This document shows, in pieces, positions 43,654 to 52,082 of a stretch of 64,000 bases of DNA; within the stretch, counting starts at the first letter, position 1; each line of letters begins with the position of its first letter. The translations under genes were made by a program, and so were the position numbers. The DNA is taken from the NCBI GenBank assembly GCA_964603725.1, contig CAZRWW010000001.1, positions 1 through 64,000 of the forward strand, in the 5' to 3' direction. The notes below the pieces were generated by a model. That model worked only from the letters and a program-made list of their open reading frames with translations, ran no database searches and had not been told where the DNA came from. This stretch comes from CAZDKK01 sp964603725 (GTDB lineage Bacteria > Eisenbacteria > RBG-16-71-46 > CAIMUX01 > WJJG01).

Positions 43654-45875
43654 TGGCCAGGCGGATGCTTCGGCGCGTGCCGCTCCTGCGTCCACGCGCG
43701 GTGGCGGTGCGGCTGCCGGCGAGGGCCTGGCTGCTGACTGTCCCGCTATCGCTGCTGCCCGCATCTACCTCCGCCGAGCCCGCGCTCATCCCCTGGCCGC
43801 GGGAGGTTGAGTGGCGGGAGGGCTTCTTTCCGCTGCAGGAGGTCACGGTGGTGAGCCAGCCTGAGCAGGAGGGCTGGGTGACGCCGCTGCGCGATCACCT
43901 GCTTGCGATCGGTGCGCTGGCGCTGAACGCCAACGAGATCGCGCGGGCAGTGCTCGTGGAGCTTGACACGCTGCTGCCCGAGGAAGGCTACACCCTGACC
44001 GTGGAAGAGGCACGGGTGGTTCTGGGCGCGCGGACCGCGGCTGGCGCCCTGTGCGGACTGCAGACGCTGCGGCAGCTGGAGACCCATGACGCCGGTGGCG
44101 CGCCCCACTGGCCCTGCGTGCGGATCTGGGATGCGCCGTCTTACGCCTGGCGCGGCACCATGCTCGACGCGAGCCGTCACTTCTACAGCGTGGCCTTCAT
44201 CAAGCGCTATCTCGACGAGCTGGCGCGCCTCAAGATGAACGTCTTCCACTGGCACCTCACCGACGACCAGGGCTGGCGGGTGGAGGTGAAGAAGTACCCG
44301 CGGCTCACCGAGGTCGGAGCCTGGCGCACCGAGGCGGACGGAACGCGCTACGGCGGCTTCTACACGCAGGCGGAGATCCAGGAGATCGCGGGGTACGCGC
44401 TGGAGCTCGGTATCACGGTGGTGCCGGAGATCGAGTTCCCGGGCCATTGCACCGCCGCGTTGGCCGCCTACCCGCACCTTGGCTGCCGGGCCGCCGCCCT
44501 GGCCGTGCCGACCCACTGGGGCGTGTTTCAGGACGTCTACTGCGTGGGCCGGGAGGAGACCTGGGCCTTCTTGCAGGACGTGCTGGACGAGCTGCTGCCG
44601 CTGTTTCCGTCGGATTGGGTGCACATCGGAGGCGACGAGGTGCCCAAGGACCGCTGGCGCGTCTGTCCCGCCTGCCGGGAGCGCATGCAGCGGGAGGGGA
44701 TGCCCGACGAGGACGCCCTGCAGGCCTGGTCGATCCGGCGCCTGCAGGTCTACCTGCGGACCATGGGGAAGCAGCTCATCGGCTGGGACGAGATCCTGGC
44801 GGGTGGCCTGGACAGCACGGCCGTCGTGGAAGTGTGGCGGGGCGACGAGGAGGCCCGCCGGGCACGGGCCAACGGCAACCGCATGATCCGCACGCTGTAC
44901 TTCAACACCTCGCCGGCGGTTCTGAAGCTGGAAGAGGTGATGCGGTACGATCCGAGCGTCGACGGAACCAGCGATCTGGTGATGGGCGCCGAATGTCCCG
45001 TGTGGAGCGAGCACATCGACGAGCGCAACATCGGCTACATGATCTTCCCACGCCTGCAGGTCTTCGCCGAGCGCCTGTGGACCGGCGGCGCGCCGCGTGA
45101 CGACCTTGGCCGGCGCAGCGGGCCGCACGTGGACCGCCTGGAGCGAGAAGGCTGGATCACCGCCCGCGAGGACCGGGACCTCTTTCACGCCCGCCTGCGC
45201 CACGACCCCCAGCGACGCGATTGGCTGGTAACCACGGCGCGGGGCCGGCCGGACATCACGGTGGCCTACGGCAGCGCGGACGCGGCCGGCGTGTTCACCG
45301 ACTCGTTGCGCGTGCGCAGGCCGGGACGGCTGACCCTGCAACCGGCCTGGAACGGTCGGAGCGTGCAGCAGGAGCGCGTCTATCGGATCGAGAGCCACCT
45401 GGGCCTGGGCGCCAAGCAGGGGCTCTCGCGGCCGCCGGATCCGAAATACGGCCTGGACCCCGAGCGGGGCCTGAGCGACGGCCTGCTGGGCACGGACGAC
45501 TTCCACGACGGGTTGTGGCAGGGCTGGCAGGGCACCGACATCGCGGTCACGCTGGACTTCGGCTCCCCGGTGGAGGTCGAGCAGCTCAACATCCGCTGCC
45601 TGCAGGCGGTGACATCCTGGATCTTGCTGCCGCGCTCCATCGAGTTCCTGTGCTCGTGCGACGGGGAGCTCTGGAGCTCCATCGCCGAGGTCGAGCACGC
45701 CGTGCCGGTCGAGCCGGGGGGGCAGCTCGTGCACGACTTCCGCGCGCAGCTGCCGAAGCCGACTCTCATTCGGTGCGTGCGGGCCGTCCTCGTGAATCAG
45801 GGCCGCATGCCCGCCTGGCATCTGGGCGCGGGCGGCGAGTCATGGATCTTCGCCGACGAGCTGGTGGTGAGGTAG
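43653..45875 (+). CDS. Secreted GH20 beta-N-acetylhexosaminidase
   Basis: This is a 740-residue exported glycosidase removing terminal beta-GlcNAc or GalNAc. The signal region ends LPASTSA. The GH20 N-terminal domain (about 45-150) precedes the catalytic barrel with RGTMLDASRHF, NVFHWHLTDDQGWRVE and the catalytic pair Asp328-Glu329 (VHIGGDEVPK). The C-terminal ~150 residues form a discoidin-like carbohydrate-binding domain (GLWQGWQGTDIAVTLDFG). It is coupled to the fucosidase by TGATG. Together they suit stripping of fucosylated glycans. No transporter for the products is nearby. Confidence 0.9.
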   Translation: MARRMLRRVPLLRPRAVAVRLPARAWLLTVPLSLLPASTSAEPALIPWPREVEWREGFFPLQEVTVVSQPEQEGWVTPLRDHLLAIGALALNANEIARAVLVELDTLLPEEGYTLTVEEARVVLGARTAAGALCGLQTLRQLETHDAGGAPHWPCVRIWDAPSYAWRGTMLDASRHFYSVAFIKRYLDELARLKMNVFHWHLTDDQGWRVEVKKYPRLTEVGAWRTEADGTRYGGFYTQAEIQEIAGYALELGITVVPEIEFPGHCTAALAAYPHLGCRAAALAVPTHWGVFQDVYCVGREETWAFLQDVLDELLPLFPSDWVHIGGDEVPKDRWRVCPACRERMQREGMPDEDALQAWSIRRLQVYLRTMGKQLIGWDEILAGGLDSTAVVEVWRGDEEARRARANGNRMIRTLYFNTSPAVLKLEEVMRYDPSVDGTSDLVMGAECPVWSEHIDERNIGYMIFPRLQVFAERLWTGGAPRDDLGRRSGPHVDRLEREGWITAREDRDLFHARLRHDPQRRDWLVTTARGRPDITVAYGSADAAGVFTDSLRVRRPGRLTLQPAWNGRSVQQERVYRIESHLGLGAKQGLSRPPDPKYGLDPERGLSDGLLGTDDFHDGLWQGWQGTDIAVTLDFGSPVEVEQLNIRCLQAVTSWILLPRSIEFLCSCDGELWSSIAEVEHAVPVEPGGQLVHDFRAQLPKPTLIRCVRAVLVNQGRMPAWHLGAGGESWIFADELVVR

Positions 45876-45889
45876 AACGTGCCGCGCGT

Positions 45890-46942
45890 TCATCGCGACA
45901 GGCGGCCCAGCTCCTCCCACAGCTCGCGCTCACGCTGAGAGAGCTGCCCCGGGACCATCACTTGTACATGGACTACATGGTCTCCGCCGGCCAGCCCCTG
46001 TTGCCTCAACCGCAGACTGGCGCCCGACGACGTGCCCGGCGGGATGGTGAGCATGACCTGATCCCGCAGCGTGCGAACCGGCACCTTGCCGCCCAGCACG
46101 GCGGTGACGACCGGGACGGAAACATCCGAGTGGACCGTGTCGCCTTCCAGGCGGAGCTCGGGATCGGGCGTGACGCTCACGTGAACCAGCAGATCGCCGG
46201 GTGGCCCGCCGCCGCGGCCGGCTTCGCCCAGACCTTTCAGGCGCAGGATGGCGCCGTCGCGCGTGGCCGCCGGGATGATCACGGTGATGTCGCGCTGTTG
46301 CACGGTGGTGCCCGTCCCGTGGCAAGCGGCGCAGGTCTCACCGGGCGCGAGACCGGTGCCGTGGCAGGTCGGGCAGACGCGCGTGACGCTGAAGAATTGC
46401 CCCGCGCGCTGGGAGCGCCCGGTCAGGCGCCCGCTGCCCTGGCAGACGACGCAGGCGCGCGCGGCGCCGCGCGCCCCGGTGCCTTCGCAGGCAGCGCACG
46501 CGACCTCGCCCTGCAGCGAGATCCGCACCTTCCCGCCCAGGGCCGCCGTGCGGAAGTCGACGGACAGAGCGGCTTCGGCGTCGAGCCCCGGCCGCGCCGC
46601 CGAGCGCCGGCGGTGAAGCGCCGCTCCGAAATCACTGCCGAAGATGTCGCCGAACTGCCGCAGGAAGTCCTCGACCGACCAGGCCTCTCCGCCGGACCCC
46701 GGCGCGCCCGCCGGGGGCTCCCAGGTCCGACCGCCGGCCAGGGCCGCATCGTACTCGCGACGCTTTTCGGCGTCGGCCAGCACCGCATAGGCCTCCGAGA
46801 GCTCCTTGAAGCGCTCCTCGGCCGCCTTGTCGCCGGGATTCTTGTCGGGGTGATACTGCACGGCCTTGCGTCGATAGGCCTTCTTGATCTGGTCCAGGCC
46901 GGCATCGCGCGGCACGCCGAGGATTTCGTAGTAGTCTGCCAT
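45890..46942 (-). CDS. dnaJ: DnaJ-family co-chaperone
   Basis: This is a 350-residue co-chaperone of DnaK. J domain with HPD (31-33), a Gly-containing linker (about 70-130), and four CxxCxGxG zinc motifs (CAACEGTG, CVVCQGSG, CPTCHGTG, CAACHGTG) at about 150-215. The C-terminal substrate domains hold RLKGLGEAG and LRLRQQGL. The ATG at 46942 is preferred; upstream codons run into the neighbouring hsp20. It is a second gene of an hsp20-dnaJ operon, not the usual dnaK-dnaJ one, so a DnaJ paralogue is possible. Confidence 0.92.
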   Translation of the reverse strand: MADYYEILGVPRDAGLDQIKKAYRRKAVQYHPDKNPGDKAAEERFKELSEAYAVLADAEKRREYDAALAGGRTWEPPAGAPGSGGEAWSVEDFLRQFGDIFGSDFGAALHRRRSAARPGLDAEAALSVDFRTAALGGKVRISLQGEVACAACEGTGARGAARACVVCQGSGRLTGRSQRAGQFFSVTRVCPTCHGTGLAPGETCAACHGTGTTVQQRDITVIIPAATRDGAILRLKGLGEAGRGGGPPGDLLVHVSVTPDPELRLEGDTVHSDVSVPVVTAVLGGKVPVRTLRDQVMLTIPPGTSSGASLRLRQQGLAGGDHVVHVQVMVPGQLSQRERELWEELGRLSR

Positions 46943-46952
46943 GCCCGCGGCC

Positions 46953-47297
46953 TCACGGTCCCACTTGCGACAGGCGGATCTCCACGTAGCCATGCTCGCA
47001 TCGAATCTGGGCCTCCTCCGCCCGGAAGCCAGCGGGCACGGGCAAGATGGCCCGCAGCATGCAGGGGCCGGCTGACTCGAGGCGAGCACGGATGACCAGG
47101 AGCTGGGGGAGAATCTCGATATCGATGTCGGGCTCGGCAGCCTCCTCGACGACGACGTGCCAGCGCAGGGTGCGAGCGCCGTACGTCCAGCGCGCCGGAG
47201 CCTCGCGAGCCTCGGGCGCCTCGCGGAGCAGCGGCGCGTAGCGGCGGCGCAGCCGCTCGATCTCGTCTCTCAGCCAATCCAGATCCGCTGCGTGCAT
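46953..47297 (-). CDS. Hsp20/alpha-crystallin family small heat-shock protein
   Basis: This is a 114-residue holdase chaperone. The alpha-crystallin domain (about 30-114) has strands WHVVVEEAAEPDIDIEIL and LPVPAGFRAEEAQIRCEHGY; the usual C-terminal IxI tail is reduced. The N-terminal helix (DLDWLRDEIERLRRRY) is short. The ATG at 47297 follows GAGGTG. It is the first gene of an operon with dnaJ, 10 bases apart, so the two chaperones are co-expressed. Confidence 0.8.
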   Translation of the reverse strand: MHAADLDWLRDEIERLRRRYAPLLREAPEAREAPARWTYGARTLRWHVVVEEAAEPDIDIEILPQLLVIRARLESAGPCMLRAILPVPAGFRAEEAQIRCEHGYVEIRLSQVGP

Positions 47298-47333
47298 CGT
47301 CACACCTCGGCGCATGATTCTCCGCACGCCCCC

Positions 47334-47362
47334 ATCCTACTCATCACCGCCGCATTCGTCCA
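47334..47362 (-). promoter_or_regulatory. Possible hsp20-dnaJ promoter
   Basis: On the minus strand TGGACG (47357-47362), 17 bp, then TAGGAT (47334-47339). No CIRCE element is seen. It is a weak call. Confidence 0.3.
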
Positions 47363-47387
47363 CGGTCTCCCTGCCGGGCGACTGCGC

Positions 47388-47416
47388 TTGACCAGCGGGG
47401 CCGGGGAGACTAGGAT
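47388..47416 (+). promoter_or_regulatory. Promoter of the YtxH gene
   Basis: TTGACC (47388-47393), 17 bp, then TAGGAT (47411-47416), 46 bases before the ATG. Confidence 0.5.
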
Positions 47417-47462
47417 AACGGTCGCCGCGCATCCACAAACCCAAACAGGGAGGTGATCGAGA

Positions 47463-47765
47463 ATGTCTGACAGAAACCGCACAGCCGACCGGCTGACCTA
47501 TCTGCTCATCGGCGCCGGCATCGGCGCCACCCTCGCCCTCCTCTTTGCGCCCAAGTCGGGCCGGGAGCTCAGGCGCGACATCGCCGACGCCAGCGTCAAG
47601 ACCATCCACAAGGGGAAGGAAGCCGCGCACGCGCTCGGTGGCAAGGTCACGGAGGGGATCGGGGCCATTCGGGAAACCGTCGAGCGGGAGAAGAGCCAGA
47701 TTGCCACGGCGCTCGAGGCCGGCAAGCAGGCCTATCGTGAAGAGCGTCACCGCGGTGAGTCCTAG
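47463..47765 (+). CDS. YtxH-domain general stress protein
   Basis: This is a 100-residue protein with one N-terminal membrane helix (LTYLLIGAGIGATLALLFAP, followed by KSGRELRRDIADA, the YtxH signature) and a long amphipathic tail. Members are stress-induced membrane-associated proteins of unknown biochemical role. GGGAGGTGATCGAGA precedes the ATG. It is divergent from hsp20-dnaJ and followed after 24 bases by a DUF948-like gene, the usual pairing. Confidence 0.85.
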   Translation: MSDRNRTADRLTYLLIGAGIGATLALLFAPKSGRELRRDIADASVKTIHKGKEAAHALGGKVTEGIGAIRETVEREKSQIATALEAGKQAYREERHRGES

Positions 47766-47789
47766 CCCCGGCGTGAACGTGGAGGCTCC

Positions 47790-48335
47790 ATGTCGCCCTT
47801 CGAGATGTTCCTCGCGGGCGCGATTCTGATCGCGGCTGCTCTGCAGGTGGTCGTTCTGTTTCTGCTCTACCGCGTCGTCGCGCGCCTGGCCGATAGGACC
47901 GACAAGCTCGTCTCCAAGCTCGAGCCCGAGATCGAGGACCTGGCGGCCGCGGTGCGCGCCGTTCGCCGCACCGCGGAGGTCTCGTCCGAGGAGCTGCGGG
48001 GAACTCTGGCGGCGGTGCGCGCCGTCACCGATGAGCTCGGCGGCACCCTGCGCGCGCGGGGGCGTGAGCTTGCCCGCGTCACGTACAAGGCGACCGTCGT
48101 GGCCGAGCGCCACATCGACGAGGCCGATCAAGCGCTCGATCGGGCTCGCGAGCGCGTCGTGGAAATCGGACGAGAGTTCGACCGTGGCGTTCTCGATCCG
48201 GTGCGATCGATCGTCGCCGTGGCGGCGGCCGTGCAGAAGACCTTCGCGGCGCTGGCCGCTCTCCGAGCCCGCCCCGCCGCCGCGGAGACGGAGCTGCCCG
48301 CGGAAGCGCCCGCCCGCGACGTCGGACCTTCCTGA
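47790..48335 (+). CDS. DUF948-like membrane protein
   Basis: This is a 181-residue protein with one N-terminal transmembrane helix (FLAGAILIAAALQVVVLFLL) and a long helical, probably coiled-coil region (about 35-160, DRTDKLVSKLEPEIEDLAAA). It ends in a low-complexity tail. YtxH and DUF948 genes commonly sit together, as here. A structural envelope-stress role is inferred. It converges with the beta-helix gene over a hairpin. Confidence 0.7.
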   Translation: MSPFEMFLAGAILIAAALQVVVLFLLYRVVARLADRTDKLVSKLEPEIEDLAAAVRAVRRTAEVSSEELRGTLAAVRAVTDELGGTLRARGRELARVTYKATVVAERHIDEADQALDRARERVVEIGREFDRGVLDPVRSIVAVAAAVQKTFAALAALRARPAAAETELPAEAPARDVGPS

Positions 48336-48365
48336 GCGGTCGCGTCACTTCAGCAAGGCGACCGC
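48336..48365. terminator. Hairpin at the DUF948/beta-helix convergent junction
   Basis: Perfect 8-bp arms GCGGTCGC (48336-48343) and GCGACCGC (48358-48365) with a 14-base loop that carries the 3' stop of the beta-helix gene. It is a likely two-way terminator without a U-tract. Confidence 0.4.
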
Positions 48366-49871
48366 CCGCACGAGCCGCTGAGCGCCGACCGTGAGCACGT
48401 ACAGGTACCTGCCCGCCGGCATCCGCTCGCTGGCATCGTTCCGTCCGTCCCAAGTCACGCGCTGTTGGCCCGCTTCCTGCCGGGCACGGTCCAGCAGCAC
48501 ACGCACGTGCCGCCCCTCGACGTCGCAGATGTGCAGCGTCACCGGCGCCGCCGCCGGCAGGTCATAGGTGATGGTCGTCGCGGGACCGAAGGGATTGGGC
48601 ATGCAGCGCGCTGCCATGGCGGCCACCGGCGTGCCCGGCGCGGCGACTCCGCCGGCATCGATGTACTCGTACGCGCCCATGTCGACGCGACCGTTCACGA
48701 CGCGCGGGTGGCCCGCCAGGTCCAGCTCCGGCAGGCCCAGACCGGTCGTGTCGGGATTGGCCGAGTCAACGCAGGGCGACGTCTCGCCCGGGGCATAGGG
48801 ATCCGGTCCGATCCCCACGAAGTCGGGATTGAGATTCAGATTGCCGACCCCGGGCCAGCCGCCGAAGACGTCGGAGTAGGACACGGTGACGGTGCTGCCG
48901 CCGGCCGGCGCGATCTCATCCGGTTGGTTCATCCAGACAATGCTGTTCGTGATCGTGGCCGATGAGACGTAGACCCAGACGCCGCCGCCGCCCTGGTACG
49001 AGGTGTTGTTGGCGATGGTGGTGTTGATGAGGCGCACATTGGATCCCGAGGTGAGGCCGCCCCCACCGCCGGAACCCAAGGTGCTCGTGTTCCCCGCGAA
49101 GAGGCAGCCGACCATGACCGGATTGCTGGCCACCGAGTAGAATCCGCAGACGGTCCCCGCGGTGCAGTTGATGACTTTCACATTCTCCAGTCGGAAGTGC
49201 GCGTCATACCACGCCGCGATGCCGCCCGCGAAGATCGTCGAGGCGTTCGAATCGAGCACCGAGTTCACAATGACCGGAGCGGAGCTGTGGCAGTGAATGG
49301 CGCCTCCGGAGAAGTACGCTTCGTTGTTCAGGAACCGCGTCTCTTCCACCCTGATGTCGGACTGGAGATCCAGAAAGAGAGCGCCGCCCTCGTCCGCGGC
49401 GTAGTTGTCGACGAATGTGCAGTGTCTGAAGAGCACGTTGGCGGATCGGTAGCAGTAGATGGCTCCCCCGTCCTGGTCTGCGCCGCTGGCCCCGACAGCC
49501 CGCCCGTTCCGCAAGACACAGTAGGTCAGCACGGAAGGATCTTGACCATTGGTGGTCGTGTCGAAGAAGCGTATCCCGTGCCAGCCGGTGGTCGGATCGG
49601 CGGCATCGAAGCTGACGTTGTCCACCTCGGTGCCCGTGGCGACCAGGCGGCCGAGAACCCGCAGCTTGTAGTGGCCCATGAAGACGATCTGACAGCCCGG
49701 CTCGATGAACAGCGCGTCGTCGACCGAGATGAAGATCTCGCCCTCGATCTGGTAGGGACTGCCGGCCTGGGTCCACAGCCCGCTGACCGGGCCGGCGGGA
49801 ATGCTCGTGGACGCCATCGAGACAGGGACGCAGAAGAGCGGGACCAACAGCAGAATGGTGACGCTTCTCAT
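48345..49871 (-). CDS. Secreted right-handed beta-helix protein with sorting domain
   Basis: This is a 508-residue exported protein. GGAAAGGAGAGCC precedes the ATG; the signal is TILLLVPLFCVPVSMA. Residues about 60-330 are parallel beta-helix coils with repeated GGA[I/L]xxx and N-rich turns (FVDNYAADEGGALFL, TIANNTSYQGGGGVWV). A choice-of-anchor-type segment (SPCVDSANPD) precedes the C-terminal sorting domain: MPNPFGPATTITYDLP, then GRYLYVLTVGAQRLVRAVAL. Such proteins are typical of polymorphic-outer-membrane-repeat families. The substrate is unknown. Confidence 0.8.
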   Translation of the reverse strand: MRSVTILLLVPLFCVPVSMASTSIPAGPVSGLWTQAGSPYQIEGEIFISVDDALFIEPGCQIVFMGHYKLRVLGRLVATGTEVDNVSFDAADPTTGWHGIRFFDTTTNGQDPSVLTYCVLRNGRAVGASGADQDGGAIYCYRSANVLFRHCTFVDNYAADEGGALFLDLQSDIRVEETRFLNNEAYFSGGAIHCHSSAPVIVNSVLDSNASTIFAGGIAAWYDAHFRLENVKVINCTAGTVCGFYSVASNPVMVGCLFAGNTSTLGSGGGGGLTSGSNVRLINTTIANNTSYQGGGGVWVYVSSATITNSIVWMNQPDEIAPAGGSTVTVSYSDVFGGWPGVGNLNLNPDFVGIGPDPYAPGETSPCVDSANPDTTGLGLPELDLAGHPRVVNGRVDMGAYEYIDAGGVAAPGTPVAAMAARCMPNPFGPATTITYDLPAAAPVTLHICDVEGRHVRVLLDRARQEAGQQRVTWDGRNDASERMPAGRYLYVLTVGAQRLVRAVALLK

Positions 49872-50227
49872 GTTCGGCTCTCCTTTCCGCCAGAGATTGG
49901 GCCGTGGCCGTTCTTGGCACAGGCGACCTGACGCGGCGTGTGGCGGCAGCCATCGCTTCCGGTTGCGCCGAGGTCGCGCCATGACCTGCGAGCACGGGGA
50001 CCTTGATCGTGCCCCGATCTTACCCGCCGCGACCGCCGGATTCCAGCCGATCCCGCGGTTGCGGATTCGGTCCCCGCCCCTGGCGCGGGCCGGAACACGG
50101 CCATGTGGAACCCATTCCTTACCCAATCCTGATGCGCCCGTGAGGCCGATGAGAGCGAGGCGTGCGTACACTCGTTGTGTTCGCCTCAACGTCCCCTTAC
50201 CGGATCGCCCCCCCGTAGGAGGCTCCC
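49872..50227. other. Divergent spacer (no gene)
   Basis: This is a stretch of 356 bases between the beta-helix and FG-GAP genes, both secreted-protein genes. I see their ribosome sites but no convincing promoter pair, repeat or small gene. It holds a weak TAAGAT box on the minus strand. Confidence 0.4.
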
Positions 50228-52057
50228 ATGGCATGGGCGTGGATCATCGCCGGCCTGGTGCTCGTTGTCGGGTCGGCAGGGGCCCACGAAGCGCTTCAGA
50301 CGGACTGGTCGGGAGGCGGAGGCGACAGCGGTCCCGTGGCCGCGTGGGCCGACCGCTTCGAGGCTTCCGCCGATGTGTCCTACCGATCCTGCCCCGGACA
50401 GCTGGCGCTGGGCTCCGCGCCGCTCGCCCCGGCCCTGGCGCACTTCGTGACCTCGTCCTTCTCGGCCAGCTCCCTGGCGGCGGCCGATGTCGACGGCGAC
50501 GGCGACCCGGACGTCGTGGGCTCGAGCCTGCAGGGCACCGGGCGGGTGGGCTGGTGGCGCAACCAGGACGGGTCCGCGACCGTCTGGGACTTCCTGCTCA
50601 TCGACGGCGCGTTCCAGGGCGCGCGCGGCATCCAGGCCGGCGATGTCGACGGCGATGGCCGCCTCGACGTGGTGGGCACCGGCTTCAGCGCCCAGGTGGT
50701 CTGGTGGCGCAATGACGGCGGCGAGCCGATCGCCTGGACGAAGCACGTGATCGCCAGCGGTTTCCAGGGCGGCAACCGCTTGGCGGTGATCGACATCGAC
50801 AACGACGGCGACCTCGATGTGATCGGCGTGGCTTTCCAGATCCATGACGTGCGCTTGTGGCTCAACGAGGGCGGGAGCCCGCCGACCTGGACCGAGGTTC
50901 TGGTCGATGGTTCGTTCCTGGGCGTTGTGGACGTCCACGCGGCCGACGTCGACGCGGACGGCAGCCCCGACATCGCGGCCGTCGCCTACGACGGCGATCT
51001 GGTTGCCTGGTGGCGCAATCTGGGCGGCTCGCCGCCGGCTTGGGAGCGTCAGACCATCGCGACCGCCTTCAACGGCGCCCACTGCCAGCGCATCGCCGAC
51101 ATCGACAACGACGGGGACGGCGATGTCGTGGCGGTCGCCTACTTCGCGGGTGACCTCGTCTGGTGGCGCAACGAGGGCGGAAACCCCGTCGCGTGGACGC
51201 GGCGGGCGATCGATCTGAACCTGCCCTGGGCCAGCGACGTGCGCACGGGTGACATCGACGGCGACGGCGACATCGACGTGCTCGCCACGGGCTACGACTC
51301 GGGCCGCGTGAGCTGGTGGGAGAACGGCGACGGGCTCGGGGGGACTTGGGCCATGCACGCCGTGGCGACCGGCTACTCGGGCGCCTGGCCGATCGAGTTG
51401 CACGACCTGGATCTGGATGGCGACCTCGATGTGCTGAGCTGCGCCACGTGGGCGGTGTCCATCGACTGGTGGGAGGTCACGCGCTTCGCCGCCTCCGGGC
51501 ATCTCACCAGCTCGATCCTCGATCTGGGCGCCGCCGCCGCTCAGGCTTCGCTCGACTGGGACGCGACCCAGCCGCCGGGGACCCACGTGGGTCTGAGGAT
51601 CCGCTGTGGAGACGATCCGCTGCTCATGGGCCCCTGGTCACCGGAGCTGAGCCCCCCCGTCCAACTGCCCGAGCCCGTGGAGCGCTACGTCCAGTACGAG
51701 CTTTCGTTCGCGAGCGCCGACCCGCGCGTCTCCCCGCTCGTCCGGGAGGTGACGTTGAGCTGGCAGTTCGCCGCCGATGCGACCGGCGCAGGGTCGCCGG
51801 CCTCGCCCGGCCTGCTGCTGCGCCCGGTCAATCCCGCATGCGGCCGCGCGTGCCTGCGGCTGATCGTCGCGCGCCCCGGGCGGGTGCAGGTGAGACTCTT
51901 CGACGCCTGCGGCCGCAGGATCGGCGAGGTGTGCGACCGCTGGTTCGCCGCGGGTGAGCACATCCTGGCGGCCGACCATGTGCCCAACGGCGTCCTTCTG
52001 TGCCGGGCGAGCTCGGCAGGGGATCGCCGGGCCTGCCGGGTGACCGTCGTCCGGTAG
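50228..52057 (+). CDS. Secreted FG-GAP/VCBS-repeat protein with sorting domain
   Basis: This is a 609-residue exported protein. GTAGGAGG precedes the ATG. After the signal peptide come about seven repeats of VxDxDGDxDVVxxxxx..VxWWRN type (AADVDGDGDPDVVGSS, IDNDGDLDVIGVAF, DIDGDGDIDVLATG), Ca2+-binding FG-GAP/VCBS units that fold as a propeller. Residues about 480-609 carry a sheet domain and a C-terminal sorting tail (VQVRLFDACGRRIGEV). A surface-adhesion or binding role is likely. It lies between two other secretome genes. Confidence 0.8.
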   Translation: MAWAWIIAGLVLVVGSAGAHEALQTDWSGGGGDSGPVAAWADRFEASADVSYRSCPGQLALGSAPLAPALAHFVTSSFSASSLAAADVDGDGDPDVVGSSLQGTGRVGWWRNQDGSATVWDFLLIDGAFQGARGIQAGDVDGDGRLDVVGTGFSAQVVWWRNDGGEPIAWTKHVIASGFQGGNRLAVIDIDNDGDLDVIGVAFQIHDVRLWLNEGGSPPTWTEVLVDGSFLGVVDVHAADVDADGSPDIAAVAYDGDLVAWWRNLGGSPPAWERQTIATAFNGAHCQRIADIDNDGDGDVVAVAYFAGDLVWWRNEGGNPVAWTRRAIDLNLPWASDVRTGDIDGDGDIDVLATGYDSGRVSWWENGDGLGGTWAMHAVATGYSGAWPIELHDLDLDGDLDVLSCATWAVSIDWWEVTRFAASGHLTSSILDLGAAAAQASLDWDATQPPGTHVGLRIRCGDDPLLMGPWSPELSPPVQLPEPVERYVQYELSFASADPRVSPLVREVTLSWQFAADATGAGSPASPGLLLRPVNPACGRACLRLIVARPGRVQVRLFDACGRRIGEVCDRWFAAGEHILAADHVPNGVLLCRASSAGDRRACRVTVVR

Positions 52058-52082
52058 CTTCGATCAGCGCCGCGAGGGCGGG

